DNA of 9,812 nucleotides. It comes from Herminiimonas sp. Lineage in GTDB: Bacteria > Pseudomonadota > Gammaproteobacteria > Burkholderiales > Burkholderiaceae. The stretch's first letter is position 1, and the number at the start of each line of letters is the position of its first letter. Shown here in pieces: positions 1-6,365 of this stretch. Under the pieces are notes generated by a model. The model made no database searches. It worked only from the letters and a program-made list of their open reading frames with translations, and was not told where the DNA came from. Both the position numbers and the translations under genes were made by a program. The stretch is from contig JACMQD010000278.1 of NCBI GenBank assembly GCA_014377155.1, positions 1-9,812 of the forward strand, given 5' to 3'.

Positions 1-143
1 AAGCCGTTCGGTGCGAGATGCGATGTGGTCACCGCTAGCTCGACGGCAAGCGTGCCAGTGCCGACGTCTGTCACCATGATTCCCAGTTTTCCGGGCAAAA
101 AATCCTTGCCACGCTGGTTGAAAGCTTGAATGGTTTTTTCCAT
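1..143 (-). CDS. PaaI-family hotdog-fold thioesterase (N-terminal part, runs off the left edge)
   Basis: Only the first 47 residues are present; the rest lies left of the window. The visible part has the typical start of PaaI-type acyl-CoA thioesterases: an amphipathic lead-in (QAFNQRGKDF, 6-15), then LPGKLGI (16-22), a G-rich turn, and ELAVTTSHLAPNG (35-47), which in the family leads into the hotdog helix. Members hydrolyse acyl- or aryl-CoA thioesters in the cytoplasm. The catalytic segment that follows this point is not visible. The start chosen is the ATG at 143. An in-frame GTG at 173 would add ten residues, and the purine-rich GAGGA before the ATG is rather far from it (about 13 bases), so the start is uncertain. 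The gene lies 89 bases downstream of the exported CMD-like gene on the same strand and could be co-transcribed with it. The family call rests on motif memory over a short stretch. Confidence 0.72.
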   Translation of the reverse strand, partial: MEKTIQAFNQRGKDFLPGKLGIMVTDVGTGTLAVELAVTTSHLAPNG

Positions 144-232
144 GATTGGCTTGTATTCCTCTTGTTCTTTCACGCCATGCAGCCGTCCATGCCGCTCCAG
201 TTCGGCGCATGCATGGCGACAAGTTGCCCCGA

Positions 233-850
233 TTACTCCGGAAAACGCGACAAGCGCTTGAAGTCTTTCGGCACTTGATATTGGGCCACGTTCAACTGCA
301 TCGCCAGCAGCGTGTAATACGCATTGATACCCGTCAAATCCACGACGCCTTTATTACCGAAACGCTTTTCCGCGCGATCGTAAGTGCGGTCGGATACGCG
401 CTTGTTCCGGTGCAGCTCGACCGAGAAATCATAAACGATTTCTTCATCTTCGCTCATGCCGGTCGGGCGCCGGCCGTCGCCGATCGCATTGGCGATCTCG
501 GGCTTGATGCCGGCCTTGAGAGCGATCGGATAGTGCACGTACCATTCGAAGTCCTGGGTCCATTCCCGTGCCGTTATCAGTATCACCAGTTCGCTCAAGG
601 TGTTGCCAAGCGCCGAGTTGTAACGCAGGTAGTCGCCCATCGCACGTGCCTGGCTCATCACTTGAGGACTATGCATCAGCGGTTCGAAGGGGCCGAAAAC
701 AGGCACCTTGCGCGACAACATGAATTCGTCGGCCGCTTTTTTTTGTTCATCGGTGTAGCTCGCAGGGGGAATAGTGGGCAGGCGGTCAGCGGCTTGTGCC
801 GCAACATTAAAAAAGCAGGTAAGGGCGAGTGCGAGTGCGATTGGCTTCAT
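233..850 (-). CDS. Exported carboxymuconolactone decarboxylase (CMD/AhpD-fold) family protein, cysteine-free
   Basis: 205 residues. Residues 1-20 form a Sec signal peptide (MK, then a hydrophobic stretch 4-18, and an A-Q-A cleavage site around 18-20), so the mature protein should be periplasmic. The CMD-like core follows: LRYNSAL (75-81), SELVIL (86-91), AREW (94-97), FEWYVH (101-106), then GRRP (126-129) and a C-terminal YY..LAMQLN segment. This matches the branch of the family that has W..xxEWxxH in place of the redox CxxC motif. The mature protein has no cysteine at all, so an AhpD-type thiol peroxidase mechanism is excluded. H106 and E102 are the obvious active-site candidates. The substrate is unknown; a lactone or other small molecule is only a guess. 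The ATG at 850 has AAAGG a few bases upstream. The PaaI-like thioesterase gene follows on the same strand. Confidence 0.85.
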   Translation of the reverse strand: MKPIALALALTCFFNVAAQAADRLPTIPPASYTDEQKKAADEFMLSRKVPVFGPFEPLMHSPQVMSQARAMGDYLRYNSALGNTLSELVILITAREWTQDFEWYVHYPIALKAGIKPEIANAIGDGRRPTGMSEDEEIVYDFSVELHRNKRVSDRTYDRAEKRFGNKGVVDLTGINAYYTLLAMQLNVAQYQVPKDFKRLSRFPE

Positions 851-1000
851 GGATGACCTTTGATTTATAGGAAAGAGCGACGATGAGTGTACCCCTTCGA
901 CACGGTCTTATTTTAATTTAGAAACATTTACGTCTCGAATGCATTATTTCTACGATGCAGTCGGCAAGATGTTAGCGTGCCAGCACCTCGCTCGCGCACT

Positions 1001-1036
1001 AGCCAACCGGCGACGGCGTAGCCTGCCGACTTGGCT
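1001..1036. other. Nested stem-loop in the 851-1134 non-coding stretch
   Basis: AGCCAA (1001-1006) pairs with TTGGCT (1031-1036), CGGC (1008-1011) with GCCG (1025-1028), and GGC (1015-1017) with GCC (1021-1023) around a GTA loop. That is 13 base pairs with small internal loops in 36 bases. No T-run follows on either strand, so it is not a classical intrinsic terminator. It could be an mRNA or RNA structure, a protein-binding dyad, or chance in GC-rich DNA. Elsewhere this 284-base stretch holds an AT-rich segment at about 905-955, which probably includes the promoter of the minus-strand CMD-like gene, and nothing else I can recognise. Confidence 0.3.
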
Positions 1037-1095
1037 GAACTGGTAGAAATCATTTAATCCAGAGCCACTGCTCCAGCGCATGTCGAGCAAACGGC

Positions 1096-1101
1096 TATAC
1101 T
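1096..1101 (+). promoter_or_regulatory. Possible -10 element of the DUF427 gene
   Basis: TATACT (1096-1101) matches five of six bases of the sigma70 -10 consensus and would start transcription near 1108, about 27 bases before the ATG. No convincing TTGACA-like box lies 16-18 bases upstream, so the call is weak. Confidence 0.25.
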
Positions 1102-1134
1102 TGACCGCACCCACCGACCTCATCAGGAAAAATC

Positions 1135-1425
1135 ATGCCAAAAGCAAGCTGGAACGGAAAAGTCATCGCCGAAGCACAGGCCGATGCCATCGAAGTAGTA
1201 GAAGGCAATTCTTACTTTCCTCTTTCCGCAGTCGACCCGGCTGCGCTACAAGCCAGCGATCATCATACCGACTGCCCATGGAAAGGCACCGCCAGTTACT
1301 ACGACGTGGTCGTCGACGGCCAAGTCAACAAAAATGCGGCATGGTACTACCCACAACCAAAGGATGCAGCCAAGCAGATTGCCGGACGCGTTGCTTTCTG
1401 GCGCGGGGTCACGGTCGAATCCTGA
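1135..1425 (+). CDS. DUF427 family small protein
   Basis: A 96-residue cytoplasmic-type protein with no signal peptide or membrane segment. It shows the DUF427 signature along its full length: W6-N-G near the start, EGNSYFP (23-29), the CPWKG block (47-51) followed by A-S-Y-Y, AWYYP (69-73), and VAFWRG near the C-terminus. The length is normal for a single-domain member. The family is a small beta-rich fold of unknown biochemical function, common in proteobacteria and actinobacteria. AGGA lies about 9 bases before the ATG and supports this start. It stands alone: the neighbour on the left runs the other way, and the next gene begins 96 bases downstream. Confidence 0.87.
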   Translation: MPKASWNGKVIAEAQADAIEVVEGNSYFPLSAVDPAALQASDHHTDCPWKGTASYYDVVVDGQVNKNAAWYYPQPKDAAKQIAGRVAFWRGVTVES

Positions 1426-1521
1426 ACCGCGTTGCGCTTCCGACAAGCTAATCCTTGACAGATTTCCGCTCATGATTCATCTTCCTTCAAGTTGAAAAAA
1501 ATATAACTTATAGGGGAAAAC

Positions 1522-2619
1522 ATGATGCATGAGGCGTTGAAAGAGCCACCGCAAGCTGCCGATACCATCACTCGACCGCAGGCCGCCGCGACGTCCGGTC
1601 CGGTGCGTTTCATCTTCACCGGCAGCGGCAAGGAATATTTCGGCATCTGGATCGTCAATGTATTGTTGACGATCTTGACCTTCGGAATCTACTCCGCGTG
1701 GGCCAAAGTGCGGCGCACCCGCTATTTCTACGACAACACGGAGCTTGCCGGATCAAGCTTCGAATACCATGGCAACCCGGTGGCGATTCTCAAGGGGCGG
1801 CTTGCCGCCGTGGGGCTGATCGTTGCCTATAACCTGGCATTCCGGTATTCGTTGGCGCTGGGTTTTGTAATCATGTTCATGATGATCTGCGCAGCGCCGT
1901 GGCTGATCTGGAAAAGCTTGCAGTTCAAGCTGTATAACTCCAGCTATCGCGGTATCCGCTTCGCTTTTCGCGGCACCCTCTACCAATCCTACAAATATTA
2001 CCTTGCACTGCCGCTGGCATCATTGTTCACGCTGTACCTGCTGGCACCCTTTACCCATCAACGCATCAAGAAATACCAGCATGATGAAAGCCGTTTTGGC
2101 CAGACGCCGTTTTCTTTTCACGCCGGCGCTGGCAAGTTCTATCTTGCCTACTTGATCGGGGCAGCAATTGCGATTGCAGGCGTCGTCGTGCTGGCGATCC
2201 TGTTTTTCGGCAGTATTCTTGCCTCTTTTACAGGCAGTGCGATGAAAGCGGCCATGGCCCTGCCGACCGTCCTCTTCTTCGTTTCACTGTACGTGTGGAT
2301 GTTCACGCTGTTCCCGATATTCCTGGCGATTATTCAGAATCTAATATGGAACAATACCCGGCTTGGCGCGCATCAGTTCGGCTGTTCGCTCAAGTGGGGC
2401 ACGATGCTTTTTATCGCTTTTACCAACTTGCTCGGTATCGTGTTGACGCTGGGTCTATACACGCCGTTCGCGCGCATTCGTTCGATGAAATACCGGATCG
2501 AATCGATGTCGTTACAGCCACAGGGCAGTCTCGACGAATTCATCGCCGGCAAGCAGGCCGAGCAATCGGCAACCAGCGAAGGCATGTCGGACCTGCTCGA
2601 TTTCGACCTGTCGCTCTGA
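1522..2619 (+). CDS. YjgN/DUF898 family integral membrane protein
   Basis: 365 residues with about seven hydrophobic segments (roughly 39-58, 92-108, 112-130, 159-177, 205-232, 247-272 and 293-313) and a hydrophilic C-terminal tail. The opening block FIFTGSGKEYFGIWIVN (30-46), then YSAWAKVRR and YHGNP..ILKGR, is characteristic of YjgN/DUF898 inner-membrane proteins, whose function is unknown. The protein repeats itself: a motif of helix, Y/L-x-x-P/W-F, x-R and a following Y occurs near 57-70, 173-185 and 313-324. The ATG at 1522 has AGGGGA five bases upstream; a second ATG follows at 1525. A consensus TTGACA lies at 1455-1460 but lacks a good -10 at the right distance. The M48 protease gene begins 10 bases after the stop, so the two are almost certainly one operon and the products probably work together in the membrane (inference). 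Confidence 0.88.
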   Translation: MMHEALKEPPQAADTITRPQAAATSGPVRFIFTGSGKEYFGIWIVNVLLTILTFGIYSAWAKVRRTRYFYDNTELAGSSFEYHGNPVAILKGRLAAVGLIVAYNLAFRYSLALGFVIMFMMICAAPWLIWKSLQFKLYNSSYRGIRFAFRGTLYQSYKYYLALPLASLFTLYLLAPFTHQRIKKYQHDESRFGQTPFSFHAGAGKFYLAYLIGAAIAIAGVVVLAILFFGSILASFTGSAMKAAMALPTVLFFVSLYVWMFTLFPIFLAIIQNLIWNNTRLGAHQFGCSLKWGTMLFIAFTNLLGIVLTLGLYTPFARIRSMKYRIESMSLQPQGSLDEFIAGKQAEQSATSEGMSDLLDFDLSL

Positions 2620-2629
2620 TCGCTCCGCC

Positions 2630-3613
2630 ATGGCCATTCCTGCATACTATTTCGACGGCAAGACATCACGCAAATACGCCGTGACCTTATCCGTCGATGC
2701 AGGCGTGGCGACACTCGACGGCGAAATCGGCCGCAGTGCTCTGCTAGCCGCACTGCGAGTGTCCGAGCGCAGCGCCCATGCGCACCGCAAGGTCACGTTC
2801 GACGATGGCGCGTATCTTGAAATCCTCGACAACGAGGCCTTCCGGCATCTGTTGCACAGCACCGGGTTCGATGAATCGTTCGTGGTGGGCATGCAGCAAA
2901 GCCGGCGCGGGATCGTGATGGCGATCGTGCTGACGCTTTGCCTGCTGTTGAGCGGGTACCTGTTCGTGCTGCCGGTCTTGTCGAAAGCCCTGGCGCAGCG
3001 CTTGCCCGAAAGCGTTGATCGATCGATTGGCAGCCAGACGTTGGCGATGCTCGACCGCGGCATGCTGGGCCCCAGCAAATTGCCCGAGCAACGACGCGAT
3101 GCTATCGTCGAGCGCTTCAAGATGCTCAGTCCACCGCAGCCCGGCATGCCGCACTACGATATCCTTTTTCGCAAGAGCAGCATCGGCCCGAACGCTCTCG
3201 CCCTTCCATCCGGGCAAATCGTACTAACCGATGAAATCATCGAACTGCTCGACAGCGATGACGCGCTGATGGCCGTGCTGGCACACGAACTAGGTCACCT
3301 GCACGAACGTCACCTCATGCGACGAGTAATCCAGAGCACTGCAATCGGCGCGGTGATGACCTTGATGGTCGGCGACGTCTCTGCCCTGGTAGCCAATATC
3401 CCCACTGCGTTACTCGACATGAAGTATTCGCGCGACGCCGAGCGCGAAGCCGATGACTATGCAACTGCCATGCTGAAAGCAAACGGCGTGGGGGTAGCGG
3501 GCATGATCGAAGCATTCGAGATCATGGCCGAAAAATCCGACGCCACGATGCCGTATCTGTCCAGTCATCCTTCGTTCGCAGAGCGGATCGAACGCATCCG
3601 CCAGGGCAACTAG
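2630..3613 (+). CDS. Membrane-anchored M48 family zinc metalloprotease
   Basis: 327 residues. The N-terminal ~90 residues form a soluble, beta-rich-looking domain without a recognised name. One membrane helix follows (about 94-117), and then an M48 peptidase domain. The zinc site is explicit: HELGH at 219-223 (ligands H219 and H223, catalytic E220) and the downstream SRDAEREAD block (267-275), which carries the third ligand, probably E271. The C-terminal SSHPSFAERIERI (311-323) is typical of Ste24/BepA/YggG-like proteases. With no cleavable signal, the protein is probably a single-pass inner-membrane protease; which side the active site faces cannot be told from sequence alone. The gene starts 10 bases after the YjgN stop and I see no Shine-Dalgarno before the ATG, which fits translational coupling. 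Specific substrate unknown; membrane-protein or envelope quality control is a family-based guess. Confidence 0.9.
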   Translation: MAIPAYYFDGKTSRKYAVTLSVDAGVATLDGEIGRSALLAALRVSERSAHAHRKVTFDDGAYLEILDNEAFRHLLHSTGFDESFVVGMQQSRRGIVMAIVLTLCLLLSGYLFVLPVLSKALAQRLPESVDRSIGSQTLAMLDRGMLGPSKLPEQRRDAIVERFKMLSPPQPGMPHYDILFRKSSIGPNALALPSGQIVLTDEIIELLDSDDALMAVLAHELGHLHERHLMRRVIQSTAIGAVMTLMVGDVSALVANIPTALLDMKYSRDAEREADDYATAMLKANGVGVAGMIEAFEIMAEKSDATMPYLSSHPSFAERIERIRQGN

Positions 3614-3616
3614 GAC

Positions 3617-3629
3617 CCTGTCAAACAGG
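3617..3629. terminator. Weak hairpin between converging genes
   Basis: CCTGT (3617-3621) and ACAGG (3625-3629) form a 5-bp stem with a CAA loop in the 24-base gap between the M48 protease and the converging hydrolase-subtilisin gene. The position suits a shared terminator, but the stem is short and there is no T-run on either side. Confidence 0.2.
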
Positions 3630-3637
3630 TTGCTGCA

Positions 3638-6127
3638 TCAGGTATTGGCCAGCATCTTCATCAAATTGGGCAATCCCGCGCCTTGGATATACGGATCGCG
3701 TTCGAGGTCCGTACAGTGTGCGCGCAGAATCTGCTTGACCTTGTCGGGGTAGCCGATGAACTCGCGCCGCACCGACAGAAATGCCGCCAGAATGCCTGAC
3801 ACGTGCGGCGTCGCCATGCTGGTGCCGCTCATTTCGATATACAAGTCACTAGCGCTCTGGCCATCGGCCGGCGCCCGGTGCCATGCCGACAGCACTTGCT
3901 CGCCCGGTGCCACGACATCGGGCTTGCGCCGCCCATCCGCAGTCGGTCCGCGCGATGAAAAATACGATACGCCGAAGGTATGCGGACGGGTCTTGTGGAC
4001 CGAGCCGACTGCAATCGCTTCTTCCAGATTGGCCGGATCGCCGATCGACAGATCCATGTTCGACCCGAGCGGTCCCGCGTCGGCTTGCAGGAGCGCATAG
4101 CCTTCGTTTCCGGCTGCCAGGCATATCAGCACGCCCTGATGCCAGAGCCGCCGCAACTCCTGACACAGCGGCGTATGACCGCAGCCATAGACGCTTGCAT
4201 CGAAAGCTCCGCCCAGGCTCAGGTTGACGCCATGGATGCGTAATTCACCGGCGTTCTCATTAATGTCGGCGATCTTGTCGAGCGCTTTGATGATGAACGC
4301 GTCCTGGCCCTGGCCGTCGTCTTCGAGCACCTTGAACCCATACAGGCGCGTCGCCGGTGCCATGCCGGCGAAGTTCGCCTCTGCCATGCCGGGGCCGGCT
4401 GCGATCGTCATCTCGCCGGCGATGATACCGGCGACATGGGTGCCATGACCATTGGCATCGAGCGCGAAAAAACCCGGTTCGCCAGCGGCGATCTCGACTG
4501 CGTCACCGATCGTCGTGCAATCCCACTGCCGGACGATATTCCGATGCTTCGAAAAATGTGGATGATCGGCGCGAATGCCGCTGTCGAGCACCGCCCAGCC
4601 GATCCCCTGCCCGCTCGCGCCGTACGTCATATTGGCCGGACGCGCCTGCACCGTTTGGGCCGATTGATTGATGAGCGCGCGCTTGGTGGCATTGCGCCAT
4701 ACCTTGTCGATCCGCGACTGCCGGTACAGCGAGCGCAGTGATTCGATTTCAAGACGCGTGAGGTCGGCGGCGACGAAGCGCTTCATCTGCTGCAAACCGA
4801 TCGCATCGGGATCAGCACCACTGGCGGTTACCAGTTCGCGCACCGAGGCGACCACTGCCGCGCGCGTATCGGCAAGCGATCCCTGATCAGCCTCACCGCC
4901 GATCAGCTGGATCAATACCGGATGGCGGGCGTCTTGCGTACCGTTTTCAATCTGGTCGGCGAGGTCGCGCATGACGATGGTTTTGCCGACCAGTTGCAGA
5001 AAGGCGTTACTAACCGTTTGCCGAACCGCGTCGCGCACTTGTGCACCGCGTAGATAGCCGGTAGCGGAATGCGGGTGCAACGGCGCATCGGCATTCACCG
5101 ACGCGCCGGTATGGTCTTCGACTGCGACGCCCCGGTCGCTGGCAGCGAAGTCGTCGCCTAGCGTGCCATCGATCGCGGCAATATCCAGCGCATCGGCGGC
5201 GTTGATCCAGCGGTCGACACATTCCGGCACCGCCAGGCGACGACCGGCGTCCCACTTTTTCATGACATCCTGGACTTCGGCCATGCCCAACGGTGACCCG
5301 ATGGTCACCAGCAGCCGTATAGAGCACTCCTCGTGGCGCAGGCGGCGCAGCACGTTATAGGCAATTGCCGAGCCGAGGCTGTGGGCGACGAGGATGAACG
5401 GCCCGCCCCCTGCACGAAGGCGAGAAATCAGCGCGTCTTCCATCGCAGCACGCCGGGCATCGTCGAACAGAAACGCGTAGACATCCTGCAGGAAAAGGCG
5501 GGTAAGCAAGTTGGTGACACGGCGCCGCAAAAATCCCGGTAGCGGCAGCACTCGCGCACCCGGATTGTAGTCGACCGGCGCATCGGCCTGCCGATGCAAG
5601 TGACTGGCAATGCCGAGCATGATCTCACGCTGCTGTGACGTTTCGGCCATCTGGTCGATTACTGCACGCATATCGCCGTCGGTGACGTTACCGGCCAGTG
5701 CGCCGAGTGCCAGACCGGCGGTGGCTGCACTCGCGGCGCCGGAAACGGTATCCCCATCGGCGCAGGTAGCGGCCTCCGGTGCCGGATAGCGTTCGCGATC
5801 GACCCAGTACGCAAGCCGACTGCGGTCTCCCATCGGCGCGCCGAACAGCGCTTGGTCCCACTGGCATTTCAGCACAGACGCCAACGGCTTGTTGCCGATA
5901 CCGTGTACATAAATGACCGTGCCGACCTCGGGCGCGGCACCGCTGCTGACCAGGCGGGCGGCGATGCTGGGCGCGGGCTGCCGAGGTAATTCTATTAGCG
6001 TTTGCAAGGCGATGCCTTTGTCGTCCTGCGCCTCGGAAATTTCGCTGGTACGCCGCTTCTTCGCCTTCGCGGTTGGCGAACCGGCTGACTTACGCGCGGA
6101 TGTTCCGCGCTCTGATGGCTTTTTCAT
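3638..6127 (-). CDS. Alpha/beta-hydrolase (lipase-like) fused to S8 subtilisin-like serine protease
   Basis: 829 residues from the ATG at 6127; numbers below use this start. A Lys/Arg/Ser-rich tail (1-30) leads into an alpha/beta-hydrolase domain: VHGIG (74-78), the nucleophile elbow AHSLGS (248-253, Ser250), TIGSP, the W-I-N-x-x-D block (307-312), and HSA..YLRG with a likely catalytic His353. A middle stretch (about 360-490) includes HPVLIQLIGG (402-411), which could be a propeptide or linker. The S8 domain has VLDSG (Asp515), GHGTHVAG (His561), AAGNEG (oxyanion Asn674) and GTSMATPH (Ser770), so its triad is complete. No signal peptide is visible, so a cytoplasmic location is likely unless export is non-classical. 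Start choice: AGGA lies just upstream of ATG 6127; an in-frame GTG at 6190 would add 21 residues but would place the leader palindrome inside the gene. The gene stands alone, converging on the M48 gene and divergent from the LysR gene. Function unknown; an intracellular two-activity effector or stress protease are possibilities only. Confidence 0.88.
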   Translation of the reverse strand: MKKPSERGTSARKSAGSPTAKAKKRRTSEISEAQDDKGIALQTLIELPRQPAPSIAARLVSSGAAPEVGTVIYVHGIGNKPLASVLKCQWDQALFGAPMGDRSRLAYWVDRERYPAPEAATCADGDTVSGAASAATAGLALGALAGNVTDGDMRAVIDQMAETSQQREIMLGIASHLHRQADAPVDYNPGARVLPLPGFLRRRVTNLLTRLFLQDVYAFLFDDARRAAMEDALISRLRAGGGPFILVAHSLGSAIAYNVLRRLRHEECSIRLLVTIGSPLGMAEVQDVMKKWDAGRRLAVPECVDRWINAADALDIAAIDGTLGDDFAASDRGVAVEDHTGASVNADAPLHPHSATGYLRGAQVRDAVRQTVSNAFLQLVGKTIVMRDLADQIENGTQDARHPVLIQLIGGEADQGSLADTRAAVVASVRELVTASGADPDAIGLQQMKRFVAADLTRLEIESLRSLYRQSRIDKVWRNATKRALINQSAQTVQARPANMTYGASGQGIGWAVLDSGIRADHPHFSKHRNIVRQWDCTTIGDAVEIAAGEPGFFALDANGHGTHVAGIIAGEMTIAAGPGMAEANFAGMAPATRLYGFKVLEDDGQGQDAFIIKALDKIADINENAGELRIHGVNLSLGGAFDASVYGCGHTPLCQELRRLWHQGVLICLAAGNEGYALLQADAGPLGSNMDLSIGDPANLEEAIAVGSVHKTRPHTFGVSYFSSRGPTADGRRKPDVVAPGEQVLSAWHRAPADGQSASDLYIEMSGTSMATPHVSGILAAFLSVRREFIGYPDKVKQILRAHCTDLERDPYIQGAGLPNLMKMLANT

Positions 6128-6148
6128 AGGCTTCCTGTGGGCTACGAA

Positions 6149-6174
6149 GTTCGACGTCGAACATGACTGTTCGA
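6149..6174. promoter_or_regulatory. Palindrome plus third half-site in the leader of the hydrolase-subtilisin gene
   Basis: GTTCGACGTCGAAC (6149-6162) is a perfect 14-bp palindrome. The half-site GTTCGA recurs at 6169-6174, so that TCGAACA (6157-6163) and TGTTCGA (6168-6174) form a second, overlapping inverted repeat with a 4-base spacer. The cluster sits 22-47 bases upstream of the ATG at 6127. It looks like a repressor operator with three half-sites, or mutually exclusive hairpins in the 5' leader of the transcript. It does not match the beta-proteobacterial LexA box. The protein that would bind is unknown. Confidence 0.5.
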
Positions 6175-6204
6175 TTTTTGCGGTACCCACATGATCCGGT
6201 TTTT

Positions 6205-6231
6205 ATTATTAAGGAAGTTGATTTCGCACAA
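6205..6231 (-). promoter_or_regulatory. Possible promoter of the hydrolase-subtilisin gene
   Basis: Read on the minus strand, TTGTGC (6231-6226) is followed after 15 bases by AATAAT (6210-6205), five of six matches to the -10 consensus, in the only AT-rich patch upstream of this gene. The -35 match is poor and the spacer short. Transcription would begin near 6198, putting the palindrome cluster in the early transcribed leader. Confidence 0.25.
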
Positions 6232-6310
6232 TCGAGCGACATACGCGTGCGGACCGACATTTCGGCGACGGCGCGCCTGTTTTGACGTGTCGCAAAAAGA
6301 GCCGATGGCT

Positions 6311-6326
6311 ATTCGCCATTACGAAT
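6311..6326. promoter_or_regulatory. LysR-type dyad 1 (ATTCG-N6-CGAAT)
   Basis: ATTCG (6311-6315) and CGAAT (6322-6326) form a perfect inverted repeat that contains T-N11-A (6313 to 6325), the general LysR-family recognition pattern. The octamer ATTCGCCA within it recurs at 6325-6332, 14 bases on. The dyad is centred about 82 bases before the inferred start of the LysR transcript. Confidence 0.35.
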
Positions 6327-6350
6327 TCGCCACGATCTTTGTTATCGACA

Positions 6351-6365
6351 ATGCCGAAACGGCAT
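6351..6365. promoter_or_regulatory. LysR-type dyad 2 (ATGCCG-AAA-CGGCAT)
   Basis: A perfect inverted repeat with 6-bp arms and a 3-base centre, containing T-N11-A (6352 to 6364). It abuts the -35 element of the LysR promoter and its centre is about 40 bases from dyad 1. A LysR-type protein bound at both sites could autoregulate and also reach the divergent protease promoter. The binding protein is inferred from position only. Confidence 0.45.

Noticed and set aside
146..856. Long plus-strand open frame (236 codons) opposite the CMD-like gene
   Set aside because: It is the antisense shadow of the minus-strand gene, which has a signal peptide, family motifs and a ribosome site. The plus-strand translation is Arg/His-rich and resembles nothing.
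1080..1451. Plus-strand open frame of 123 codons overlapping the DUF427 gene
   Set aside because: It is a frame-shifted reading of the same stretch. The DUF427 frame has the family motifs and a ribosome site.
1455..1460. Perfect TTGACA as -35 of the YjgN-M48 operon
   Set aside because: The sequence 16-18 bases downstream (CATCTT and neighbours) is a poor -10, so no complete promoter can be supported.
6149..6174. LexA/SOS box in front of the protease gene
   Set aside because: The half-site GTTCGA and its spacing fit neither the CTGT-N8-ACAG box expected in beta-proteobacteria nor the 14-bp Gram-positive box.
6128..6190. GTG start at 6190 for the hydrolase-subtilisin gene
   Set aside because: AGGA sits directly upstream of the ATG at 6127, the added 21 residues match no domain, and the leader palindromes would fall in coding sequence. 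Not fully excluded.
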